Assembly: GCA_946902985.2 (NCBI GenBank)
Contig: OX336392.1
Location: 23,876,982-23,940,981 of the forward strand
From: Meconema thalassinum
Lineage: Eukaryota; Arthropoda; Insecta; Orthoptera; Tettigoniidae
DNA length: 64,000 nucleotides
Direction of reading: 5' to 3'
A program made the position numbers and the translations under genes. The notes beneath the pieces are model-generated. The model made no database searches and was not told the origin of the DNA. It was given only the letters and a program-made list of their open reading frames with translations. Below are positions 34,837 to 45,932 of this stretch, piece after piece; the first letter of the stretch is position 1, and the number at the start of each line of letters is the position of its first letter.

Positions 34837-37278
34837 ATGGCAGATGAGAGTTTGAAGAAGATGTTGGAGGAGATGTCCAACAGTTTGTCGGCTAATTTGT
34901 CTATTAGGCTGGATGAAAGTGCGAGAGAAATGAAAGCTAGCATGAATAGCAGTATGAAGCAGATGATGGAGGAGAATTCTAGTAATTTGTCTATTAGACT
35001 GGATGAAAGTGTGAAGGAGATGGAAGCTAGGAATACTAGTCGAATGGAGGAGAATATGAAAGTTATTCAGACCAGTTCTGCAAACTTAGAAAATAATATG
35101 TCGCGTTTACAGATCAATACTCAGGGAATAGAGAATGCTGTAACTGACATGCGCACAGACGTGTCCAATGTCCATAAAGATTTGTCCAATGTGCATAAAG
35201 ATGTTTCAGATGTTAAGACTGATGTTTCTAAGGTACAGAAAGATCTTACTATGTTGAATCTTGATGTTGCTAATGTCCGGGGTGATATTTCATGTGCTGG
35301 AGCAGAGGTAATTGTTGTTAGGAATGATGTTGCTACTGTACAATATAAGGTTGAAGAAGTTCAAAGAGGGATTCAAAATGTTCGAACTGATGTGTCAAAT
35401 GTTCAAGTAGACATTAATAATATTCATTCCGATGTAAATGAGATGCAAAGCGATATAAATAAGATACAAGTAGAAGTTAACACTGTTTTTGTAGACATTG
35501 CTAAAGTTCAAACTGATGTTAATAAAGTAAGAGAAGGAATTGAAACTTCAAAAACACTTTGTACTCATAACATTAGTGCATTAACAACTAGGTTGGTTGA
35601 CGAGTCTGTTAGGACAACAGCGTCTTTAGCAGGATTAAAGTATGATGTAGAGGTCATGAGAACCCAAGTTTTAGATCATAATCGTTTACTTAAAGAAGAC
35701 ATTGAAGTAGATATTGCGGAAATGTTAACTGCAAATGTTACGGTGTGGAAAGATGAATGGAACAGGTCAAGTGGGGAACATGTCACTCAGATTCAGGAAC
35801 GAATTGAAAGAAAACTTGCCAGTACACAAGTAGACATCAATAATGAGGTAGTGCAAATTAGAAAAGATTTGAGTATAAGGATGGATTCGCTATCCGAAAA
35901 GCAGGTAGAGGATAGAACTAAAATAGGTCAGGACGTGCAAGCATTAAAATCCGCGTTAGAGGAACAAATTCATAAGGTTGTCTCTGATGTTAATGAAACT
36001 ACGAGCAAACTTCAGAATTTGAAACTAGGAGAAGCTAGTATGATGGAAACCTATAAAGAAGAGTTAATTATGAAAGTCATCACGGAAATCGCAGATAAGG
36101 ATCCAGAAGGCTTGACTTGCGAAGATGATTGGAATTACGTCAGACGATGTAACCTCGCTACAGAAGAGAGAGATATTAGTCCTGAGGAACGTATATCCAG
36201 ATTCCGAGAAGAAGTAGAGGATAGGAATATTGAACCTGAATGGAGATATCGTGATAGTGGGAGGAATTACATGGATTCATATCCGAGAAATGTGACAGTC
36301 ATCCGGAACTTTGAGGACAAACCTCAAAAATTCAGTAATACTGATAGTCTAACACCGATAGAATATATCAGGAACCTGAAAGACTATTTCATTGAAGCTC
36401 ACATTCCCAGAGAAAGAGAGATGAGGATAGTGGAGAGATTTCTAGCTGGAGGACCCCTTGAATGGTTCAGAGCATTTCGCTACACTTTCAGTAATTTTGA
36501 CGAATTTGCAGAGGCACTGATATAACGATTCTGGTCCATCGAAGCGCAGAATTCATTAAGAGCTGAGGTATACTCAAGGAAGAATTCAGGTACTCTTCCA
36601 ACACGGTACGCTGATTTCTTCACGAGCCAGTTATCACGCTTGAGATTTTTGCAACCCCCATTGTCAACAGAGCAGTTGATAGATGCCATTTCTCGTATGC
36701 TGCCTGTGGAGATGAGAAGACTCATCATATCGTCAAACAACAGGGATTTGACCAGTATGGACGAATTATTGAGAAGGCTTGACTACACGAGTCCAATGCC
36801 AAATGTGGTACAAAAAGGTCAGAGGCACGAATTCAAAGACATCAATACAGTCTATATGGATCAAGTTCAGCAAACTGACAAGCCCAATGAAGAGAAAACT
36901 GAAAATGTAGGTCCTCACAGGAACCATCACTTTCGCAACCACAGATCGCAAGGTTACCGTCCATATCAGCAAAGAAGAGGCTGGATTAATAATAGAGGAA
37001 ATTATAACAATGGAAGAGGTAGATACTACAATAACCAGGGTTACAATAGAAACTACAATAGAAATTACCAGAATCGAAATCAGAATTCTCAAGGTCAGGT
37101 TATGACACCCGACAAATATCAAGAGAGAGAAAGAAAGTCAGCAGTATCTGAAGGAATTAAGAGAAAAGGAAGCTGAAAACCAAAAGAAAAGACAGGCTGT
37201 AGTGATCGATCCTGGTCCTTCTACAAGTCAGCAGAACTTGGAAAATAGAAATTCAGGACAGAAGAGAAAGTAGAGAGG
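34837..37278 (+). pseudogene. gag: Gag of unit 2, stop plus frameshift
   Basis: Same protein as unit 1 but broken elsewhere. Codon 345 is intact (Leu), so the coiled coil and the first part of the capsid domain are open from 34837 to 36525. TAA then replaces the Lys of the ALIKRF motif (codon 563, 36523). A 2-bp loss near 37128 shifts the last part, giving a premature end at 37176. A few amino-acid changes separate the units (for example Arg/Lys and Glu/Ala swaps in the coil). Each unit therefore keeps what the other has lost, and neither can make full-length Gag. Confidence 0.85.
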
Positions 37279-37448
37279 AGAGAATACATTAGCCACACAC
37301 AAACCAGAGTAGAAGAGACTTATGATTAAGGAACATAGAAGAAATATCAGACAAGAGTAAGCCAATAATAATTCAAATTCGTGTTCAAGTGAAATCAGAT
37401 ACTTATAACACAGAGTTTAAAAACAATTTGCAACTGTTTTTAAAACGT

Positions 37449-37461
37449 GGTGAAGGGAGAA
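37449..37461 (+). promoter_or_regulatory. Polypurine tract of unit 2
   Basis: GGTGAAGGGAGAA immediately before LTR 3 (37462). Confidence 0.8.
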
Positions 37462-40400
37462 TGCCCCCGTAAATTGAATTATATTGAGACCACGATGGCT
37501 GTATTGGCAAATATGAAGAATGTTATGGCTGTCATAGTTGTGACGTGGATATTCATGACGTAAGCACGGATGACGCAGACTTCACGCAAGTAGGCGGATT
37601 GAACTGAGATTCTTGGTGACGTCATGATTTTGTTCGAGAAAGATCTGAGATTTACGACGCAGTCGCATGGAAACATGGAATTGTGCTGAGGAAGAAGTTA
37701 CGCGATTGGAGGAAAGACTCGAACCAATGAACGATAGTTTGGAGGGAGACGGAGATTACTGAAACTATCATATTTAATTACTTTTGGAATGCAGAATTGT
37801 GGAAATCTATTTTCAGTTATGGCATTGATTTGGAATTTTGAAGAAATTATTTTTGAGTTTTTGAAATTTGAAAATCCGTCAAGTATAGCCAAAGTTAGAA
37901 ATTCTAGCGACGACGGAGAAACAAGCTATGGAAGGGATGGATACGCCCCTTAAGAAGTTGATAAAAGGTCTTGCACAGCAGAGAGGAGCTCTCATATCGC
38001 ATATATATCTCATATCGCATATATATTTCTGGTGTCATATAGTCGTTTTCGAGTGAATAAGTGAAGCAAGTCATCTTTAGCGCGTGTGGTAAAGCTCACC
38101 GCATCGAACGATCACGGAGCAGTGCCGCAGTTCCATTTTACGGTGATTGAAACTAGGCGAAGTTGAAACGCACACATTAACGAGTCTACAAGATAATATA
38201 TCAAGAGTTGACTAATGCCTTTAAGCTAATTCTATTGTGCAGTACTATATTAAAGTGTGTAAAAAGGTTGAACATTTTCAAGATTATAATTTGGAAGATA
38301 TTGGCATTTTAAGACGGCAGACAAAAGTGATTTTCTCGCCACCTGAGAAGCACTTTTATAATATCACATTCTACGCTACGGCTGACACGTGTAGTGCAAC
38401 CGTGATACTACATATTGCATTTGGTGATACAACGCTGCATTCTAACATGGAACAATATAATATGGCAGTTCTTTCAACTATTGTAACGGAAATGGAGATG
38501 GAAGGCTAAGGACTTTAATGCAATTGGGACATATATCAATGGAGTGAAATAGCAGCATGGAACTTCGCTAATCGTCTTTCTACAAAAGCGAGCATGTAGT
38601 GAATATCCAACTACACTCATGCCTCGTAGTCCAACGCTGAATTATATCAAATGGCAGTGGAAACATATTCATACTCTACAAATATGAATATTTCTGCGGA
38701 AATAACTGCAATAAACTTCATGGCGAATTTCTACCAGAACTTCAGGGAACTATCAAGAGAGGCCAGGGTAGACCCGGCTCACAAAGAAGAGTTTTGCCAG
38801 AAGGATGTCTATCGTCTACACGGAGCAGTGCAATTTCCGGAGGAGGAAGCAGTTCTATTCTCCGAGGGCACTGGTTCCAGGTTCGAGGTCGGAGCACATC
38901 TTTTTGGTGAAAGGGAATCATCAGCAGTCTTCTTTGGAAGATTTTCCTCTAGAACTTCAATCAACAGATAAGGTAGTCGTGAACGTTTCTTGTTTTATTT
39001 GAGTCATTTAGCGATATCTGAGCAACCATTTTTCTCATATTTTCTGTCCTATATTTTGCCCCATATTCTTGCTTGATATTTCTGTACTCAGTACACTTCG
39101 ATGAATTATGCCTTTTTCTACGATTTATTAAGACATTGTTATGTCTTTGGCATATTTAAATAATTTTGGATCAGTTGAGACTAATATTTAGATTCTTTCA
39201 GTAATTTGCATATTTTTGTAGTAACGATTTGACTGTAAATTTAATGATTTTCTATGGCAGATTTGAATTCAGACAGCGTGTCACTTTATTAAAGTAATTC
39301 TATTCAGTAAATTACTGTGACCAATTTTCTGCCATCCTCAAGAATGAAGAATAATTAAAAGATTTTAGAGCGTTAAAATCTATTACTGTATCGACGATCT
39401 TGGAAATACTAGTCGTTTTATGAACATGATTGCAACATAGACATTTATCGTCAGTTCTGAATTACCATTGCATTATAGACAATTTTATGAACTATGAACT
39501 TTGAGTACGATTTATTGAGTACACTATAGTAATGAACTTTGATAGGAATTTTTCTCAATACTAGATTGGAACAATAATGTTTGCATTCCACAATCTAATT
39601 GTATTCTATTCGACTATTATGCAGTTTAGATGAACTTTGTTTGAAGATAGTATTTTTATACTACGATACTTAGGAGATATTAATCTCAAATTTTGATAGA
39701 CCAGAGAGGCGTGTATAATCGTATTTGCTATTAAATTTATTTGTGATTGGCAAATTTTTACTTCATATCGATTAATGAATGAAACCCACGAAGGTTAAAT
39801 AAATAACAGTTTGAAACAATTAATGAATATAAGAATGTTTAAAGTGGATCTATGGATGTATAATCGTTAGTTCAGTGGACGTGTAAAAGTCGCTGATGAG
39901 TAATGCCCTTGAATAAGTGAAGGAGATTCCCACAGTAATAAGAATGAAATTAATGAATTTGTAAGTGGAGGTTTTTTGTGGAAGATTTTTATGCCATATA
40001 TATTGAAATATATGATGAATTCTGGGCCTATTTTATGCAATTTTGTGCGTTTGAGCGAAGTATTTTTCCGCTGAGTTTATTGTCCAGGTCCTTTGAAATT
40101 AATCATGTGAAATTACTGTTATAATTAACAAGAGTGTTAAATAATTTGAGATAACGATTTTGAATGGAGGTTACCGTCACAAATAATAATAATAATTATT
40201 AAAACTTATTAAACCTGAATATAAGCTTAAATATAACTAACCTACATTGGTCGATTATATTAACCTGATTTGAGTAATTATCAACCGGATAAACGTGTGG
40301 TTTAATGTTTTTCTAATATAAATAATATTAATATTGTAAATAAATTATGTAAATATCTTTAACAATAATGTGAAATGAAAGGAATTAAGAGATGCCTGTA

Positions 40401-41368
40401 TAAATTTTTCAATTGTCGTTTGACAATATTATAAACAATTTATAATTGTTATAAACAATTAATGAGCATTTGTTATAAACATTAAGAGTTTTGTTAATAT
40501 ACTCTAAAGAACGCTAATTATACAAGTGGATTAACAATTAAACAAGTTTTGGGATTATTAGAGTAATCCAGTAATATTTGATTGGAGCATTTAAAAGATT
40601 TGCGTGATAATATTTGAGTTGAGTTGAGGACATTTAAAGTGTTTGAAAAGGAGCTAGGCTCTGAGGTCACGAGCTTATGCTAACGTTGGCTGGACAGGTG
40701 CGTCCATTTAACGATGCGAGCATGCGACATGTTGTAGGGTGGATCGCAGCTGGCCTGACAACTGTATGTTAGAGGCCAAGGCCGACTACATAACAGGCTT
40801 GCAGTTATGAATAAAGTGTGATGTTTATTAAAAGGAAAACAATTGCTACATGTCTCGTTCCAATTCCCTCATCCATTCCAAGTGTATTACTATTATTACG
40901 TTCTTTATAAGCAAGTAAAGCTAAGATTTTGTATGTAACGTCTACAAGTCCTACAGGAGGACATGATTATATTGACAATGGCTTCTGATTGCCACGTGTA
41001 TTTTGTTGAATTTTTGTTAGAATCATTCCCTTTATGTGAAATAAATTATTGTACAGTTTAAAGTTTCTTGTTTCCGTTTTGGTTCATTTTAAATATCATG
41101 GTGGAGGTTATTGTGAGGGCATACTTTAAGTGATCCAGTTGGCAACCCATACCCGAGATTAATTTGAAGAGGTAAGTAAAGGTAAGTATGAACCCCCGTA
41201 TATTTTGGTGTGTTCCACAATAATTTCTTGTTAACTGCTGTGCTCTAATCTCGGTAGTATCTGTCAGTGCCTATTTCATTGATGTAGCTGTGCCGGTGCG
41301 TTTGATTTTTGGCAATCCGATTGAGGGGGCGGATATCTGACAGCCTACTATCCGGATTTACGGGGACA
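37462..41368 (+). repeat. LTR 3 of the gag-only element
   Basis: 3,907 bp, ending ATTTACGGGGACA at 41368. It is followed by the right copy of the GTAC duplication and then by the remainder of HLE copy D. Confidence 0.9.
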
Positions 41369-41966
41369 GTACATAACTATATGGCCTATACATACAACAA
41401 TCCAAAATGGCGACCATCCGAAATATTTAGACGGTTCTCAGTATCTACGAATCATTTACAGCAATCAAACTGATTTTTTGTGTTCATAGGGGCTATGACC
41501 ATAAGCTCATCTATAGGACTTTCAATACCTGGTGAGCACAAATCCAACATTTTGGCGACACGAAGTATCATTATTTAAGTGGACGTTCCCGCGATTTAAC
41601 CATCTGAGTGCAGTGAAACTTGGTACAGTAAATCCTTATACAAATGTTAATCCACTGGAATCTAGTTTATTTGAATTGTTTTCATAATCACAAGGTGGCA
41701 GCTGTGCGAAATTTTAAAATATCGTTTTTACTTCTTGTGTCCTAATCATGCGATCGACGATTGAATACCAAACGTACACAATAATCTTCATGTAATAGTA
41801 CATAAATAAAAATCCAACATGGTGACCATAGAAATATTCAGACGGTTTTCAATATCTACGAATCTATTACAACAATCAACCTGAAAATGTGTATGTTGAT
41901 AGAGGCAATTGACATGAGAAGGATATATGAAAATAGGCTCTATCGATCTTCACGGAACTACTTGAT
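41369..41966 (+). mobile_element. Helentron-like element, copy D, 3' part
   Basis: Begins with GTAC (41369-41372), the right target duplication. Copy-A-type repeats follow (CCAAAATGGCGACC, ATCCAACATGGTGACC), then the 3' motif GAAAATAGGCT (41929-41939), a decayed hairpin (GATCTTCACGGAACT) and ACTACTTGAT. Confidence 0.75.
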
Positions 41967-42597
41967 CACTAATAAGGGTGCTGGGTCAGATTTATGGCTT
42001 TATGGGCTCATGGCTCCTTACTCTTGCAGGCAACTATAGAACTGATAACCAGCGAGCCGGCCAATAGACAGTTGAGTTGGAGAGCCATGATGTACCGCAC
42101 ATGCTTCCTTTACCGCAAGCCAAGAATCAATTCTCTCTGGGAGATGGAGTTGCAATTTCGAAGGAAATTTAGTAAGAATGATGCAATTTGTACGGAAGCC
42201 AGAGCATTCAGAGTTTCATTCACTTTGTATTGATCTTTGTTTGGCCTTCTTCGCTCCTATTGTTTGCGATGATTTACAGAGGAAGGGAAAACTTGTTGAG
42301 CATGTTACGTTCGGAGGAACATATGAGAACGTATACAGTACATATGAAACACGGCTGGGATAAATCATTTCAAAATTAGGTAATTAAAGTTAATCGTAAA
42401 AATAATATGGAGTTTATTATAAGCTTTTATTTTAAACAAATTATTACAATTTGTACTTCCATTTTATATTTAAAACCTGAATGTGACTGGTCTCGCTTTC
42501 AGAAACATCATGGGAAATAAAAGAATATTATAATAAGAGGAAGAAAATATGAATAATGCCGATAATCTTGGTTTTCGTGATCGGGGCGCTGCCTCAC
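41967..42597. other. Unassigned sequence
   Basis: No transposon ends identified. Overlapping frames of 61-79 codons (41994-42379) resemble no family I know. Given the surrounding density of transposons I do not call a gene. Confidence 0.3.
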
Positions 42598-42741
42598 TGT
42601 CAGTTAGCTACTCAATTTTCCTCACGAGGCTGAGTGCACCCCGTTCCAGCCCTCACGTTAGTTTCTAAAATCCCTGACGGAGCCGGGAATCCAACCCGGG
42701 GCCTCTGGGTAAGAGACAGGCGCGCTACCCCAACACCAGGT
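42598..42741 (-). mobile_element. tRNA-derived SINE (family S3), truncated
   Basis: On the minus strand: CCTGGTGTTGGGGTAGCGCG (A box region), then CCGGGTTGGATTCCCGGC (B box) and GTGAGGGCTGGAACGGGG. The same order occurs in the longer copy at 51803-52112. The 3' part is missing. Confidence 0.7.
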
Positions 42742-42745
42742 CTAA

Positions 42746-42912
42746 TTAAAGAAGGAACGGGTGAGGGATTTTGGAAGGCAGACGGCCGAGAAACCGTCAC
42801 AACATTTGACTGGTGGTTGAATTAGGAAATCACTAAAAACATTTTCAGGACGGTTGAGGTGGGATTTGAACCCACGCCAGTAAGGCACGAGATAGCGCGT
42901 TAGTATCAGTTT
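42746..42912 (-). mobile_element. tRNA-like SINE head (family S5)
   Basis: The minus strand carries TAACGCGCTATCTCGTGCC then GGCGTGGGTTCAAATCCCAC, a tRNA-type B box. A short body of unknown origin follows. It has no aminoacyl-stem symmetry, so it is not a functional tRNA gene. Confidence 0.55.
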
Positions 42913-42920
42913 ATGTTTGA

Positions 42921-44116
42921 ACAAGTAGTTTCGTGAAGAACTATACAGCGAATTTTCATATATCCTACTTATGTTAATTGCCTCCATCAACAAACAAAAT
43001 TTCAGTTTGATTGCTGTAATAGAGGCATAGATATTGAGAACCGTCTAAATATTTCGGATGATCAACACGTTGAATTTTTATATACTGTATGTAGGTCTTA
43101 GAGTTATGTACCATTACATGAACATTATTGTGTAGGTGTAGTATTCAAACTTCAATCGCATGATTATGACACAAGATACAAAAACTTGATTTTAAAATTT
43201 TACACACTTGCTATCTTGAGGTTATGAAAACACTTGAAATAAATTAGAAGCTAGTGGATTAAAATTAGTGTAAGCATTTACTGTACCAAGTTTCACTGCA
43301 ATTGGATGGTTAAATCGCGAGAAACTTTCATTTAAATATTTATATTTCGCGTAGCCGCCATGTTGGATTTGTGCTCACCAAATTATTGAAAGTCCCATAG
43401 GTGAACTTATGTTTATAACCTCTATGAACTTAAAAAATGTCAGTTTGATTGCTGTAATAGGAGAAACGTGTAAATATTTTAGATTGTCGCCATGTTGGAT
43501 TGTTATATGTATAGGCCCTAGAGTCATGTATCATTAAATGAAAATTATTGCGTAGGTTCATTATTCAAACTTTCACTTCAATCGCATGATTACGACACAA
43601 TAAATAAAAACTTAATTTTGAAATTTCGCACAGCCGCCATCTTGAGGTTAAGTAAACAATTGAACTAAATTAGATGCCAATGCATTACAATAAGTATAAA
43701 CATTTACTGTACCACATTTCACTGCGCTCAGATGGTTAAATCCCGAGAACAGTCTATTCAAATGTTTCAACTTCGCTTGGCCGCCATATTAGTTTTGTAC
43801 TTTTCATGTTTTGAAGTTACATAGATGAATTTTTAGTAGTGTCCTTTATCATCGTACACAATTTCAGGGTGATATCGGTAATAGTTTCGGAGATACTGAA
43901 TGCTGGTGAAATATTTCGCACAGCCGCCATGTTGGATTCGTGAGACACAATAAAAATCGAAGGGCTCGGTTGGGTTCGGCCAGAATGGTGCTATGATCTT
44001 ACCGAGTTTCATTGAAATCGCTCCAGCCGTTTAGGCGTTATTAGGGGCACATACACACACCATCACACACGCACACACACACACGGACAAAAGGTTATCT
44101 CAAAAGACTATTTTTT
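42921..44116 (-). mobile_element. Helentron-like element, copy E (inverted)
   Basis: Its 3' end faces left: AACAAGTAGTTTCGTGAAG and GAACTATACAGCGAATTTTC (42921-42958) are the inverted hairpin and subterminal motif. The interior carries inverted GCCGCCATGTTGG and GCCGCCATCTTGAGG motifs. Its 5' microsatellite (CA repeat, about 44048-44090) is on the right. The extreme 5' tip is lost where copy F begins. Confidence 0.72.
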
Positions 44117-45625
44117 AGCCTACTTTCGATTTTTGCAAAAAATGAAAGTAGACTTATGAGATCAACACAGGGCGAAAAAAGTGTGTCTGTCTGTGTGTGT
44201 GTACTCTGAATGTCTGTCCCCCCCCTATCAATTCGAACACGGTGAATGCGAATTGAACGAAATTTGGTACAAAGGTAGCACTAGCAAAGGACACCTCAGT
44301 GTCATGTTTTATATCGCCGCCATCTTGACGGAAACGTAATGGCGGCCACACAAATGTTCAAAGCTTATATCAAATTACGACTAACCTAATCATCCGATCT
44401 CGACCAAATTTTGCAACAACATACCTTTATGGGGAGCATCCTTTGACCAAACTAATAGGTCATCAGCGTAATAGTTTGCGGATGGCGGCCATCTCTGTGT
44501 GAAAATCGATTCCCCCTATTAATTCGAACACGGTGAAACCGAATGGAACAAAATTTGGTACAGAGGTAGTACTAACAAAAGGCGCCTCAGTGTCATGTTT
44601 TATATCGCCGCCATCATGACGGAAAAATAATGGCGGCCACACAAATGTTCAAAGCTTAAATCAAATTACGATTAACCTAATCATCCGATCTCTACCAAAT
44701 TTTGCAACAACATACCTTTATACAGGAAGCATCCTTTGACAAAATGAATAGGTCATTAGCCTAATAGTTTGCGGATGGCGGCCATCTTTGTGTGAAAATC
44801 GATTCCCCTTATCAATTCGAACACGGTGAAACCGAATGGTACGAAATTTGGTACAGAGGTAGCACTAGCAAAGGGCACCTCAGTGTCATGTTTTATATCG
44901 CCGCCATCTTGACGGAAACGTAATGGCGGCCACACAAATGTTCAAAGCTTAAATCAAATTACGATTAGCCTAATCATCCGATCTCTAGCAAAATTAGCAA
45001 CAACATACCTTTATGGAGGGAGCATCCTATGACCAAACTAATAGGTCAATAGCCTAATATTTTGCGGATGGCGGCCATCTTTGTGTGAAAATCGATTCCC
45101 CTTATCAATTCGAACACGGTGAAACCGAATGGTACGAAATTTGGTACAGAGGTAGCACTAGCAAAGGGCACCTCAGTGTCATGTTTTATATCACCGCTAT
45201 CTTGACGGAAACGTAATCGCGGCCACCCAAATGTTAAAAGCTAAAATGTAATTACGACCAACCTAATAATCTAGTCTCTACCAAATTTTGCAACACCATA
45301 TCTTTATGTGGGAAACATATTCTGACCAAACTGCAAGAACATCAGCCCAATAGTTTGCAGATGGTGGCCAAGTATGTGTGCAAATCGATTCCCCCTATCA
45401 ATTCAAACACGGTGAAACTGAATTGAACGAAATATGGTACAGAGGTAGCACTAGCAAAGGGTACCTCATATTCATGTTTAATATCCCTATAGCACGTTGT
45501 ATTTCAACAAGCTACTACAACCAATATTCAATCATACTCCTTGAAAAGGATAAAGAGTTATAACAATACCCATGCATTTAGGAGAAAGTAGGCGATATGT
45601 TCTTTCCTGAACATCTTGGTTTTTC
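44117..45625 (+). mobile_element. Helentron-like element, copy F, with 292-bp tandem repeats
   Basis: The 5' motif AGCCTACTTTC (44117-44127) pairs with GAAAGTAGACTT. The 3' end has GAAAGTAGGCG (45583-45593), a hairpin GTTCTTTCCTGAAC (45599-45612) and CTTGG plus a T run. The interior is four full repeats plus a partial fifth. Confidence 0.72.
44231..45582 (+). repeat. Tandem repeat array, ~292-bp unit
   Basis: The phrase ATTCGAACACGGTG starts at 44231, 44522, 44815 and 45108, with a variant at 45401, giving periods of 291-293 bp. Each unit has GCCGCCATCTTG facing AATGGCGGCC about 20 bp on, and another GGATGGCGGCCATCT about 140 bp later. So 292 bp is two ~146-bp phases. Confidence 0.9.
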
Positions 45626-45932
45626 ATAAAATGAAAATAGGCTAAAATGGTAGCAACTTCGAGGAGTTTTCAGAGCCCACTGCGATTCCACATGGCCGAA
45701 TCCCTTGGTCCCTACTCCTTGGTTTGGGGAGGATGAGCGTCCGACCGCCAATACGTTCACCCCAGTACATTGGCTTCCTTGAGCTAGTGTGTACGCGCCT
45801 ATATAAGAACATATCTGTTAGACGAAGGAAATCAAACAAGAATTAAACCACCTATTTTCTTTGGTCCTTCCTAGCGCAGTTATATCAAGCATTCATATGA
45901 TGCTTTAGTATCAAAACGAACACGCACATATA
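45626..45932. other. HLE tip remnant and unassigned spacer
   Basis: 45626-45648 reads CATAAAATGAAAATAGGCT, an inverted HLE 5' tip without its body. The rest up to the Tc1 element is unrecognised. Confidence 0.4.

Larger units (their letters stand above)
22856..41368 (+). mobile_element. Tandem gag-only LTR retrotransposon array, LTR-int-LTR-int-LTR
   Basis: Three direct 3,907-bp LTRs (22856-26762, 30159-34065, 37462-41368) separate two internal regions of 3,396 bp each. Each LTR begins TGCCCCCGTAAAT and ends ATTTACGGGGACA, giving TG/CA ends in a 13-bp imperfect inverted repeat. Only one 4-bp duplication (GTAC) flanks the whole array, and the host HLE sequence continues across it. So it behaves as one insertion later expanded by LTR-LTR recombination, or inserted as a tandem. 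The interior has a leader, gag and a polypurine tract but no protease, RT or integrase. A 4-bp duplication and a Retrotrans_gag-type domain suggest Ty3/Gypsy ancestry (inference). Confidence 0.9.

Noticed and set aside
42847..42900. tRNA-gene-like sequence with an internal B box
   Set aside because: A and B boxes are present, as in the other SINE heads, but no acceptor-stem symmetry or anticodon arm could be traced, and it continues into SINE-like body sequence.
44231..45582. Regular repeats considered as a CRISPR-like array
   Set aside because: Units are 292 bp with no unique spacers and lie inside a transposon in eukaryotic DNA.
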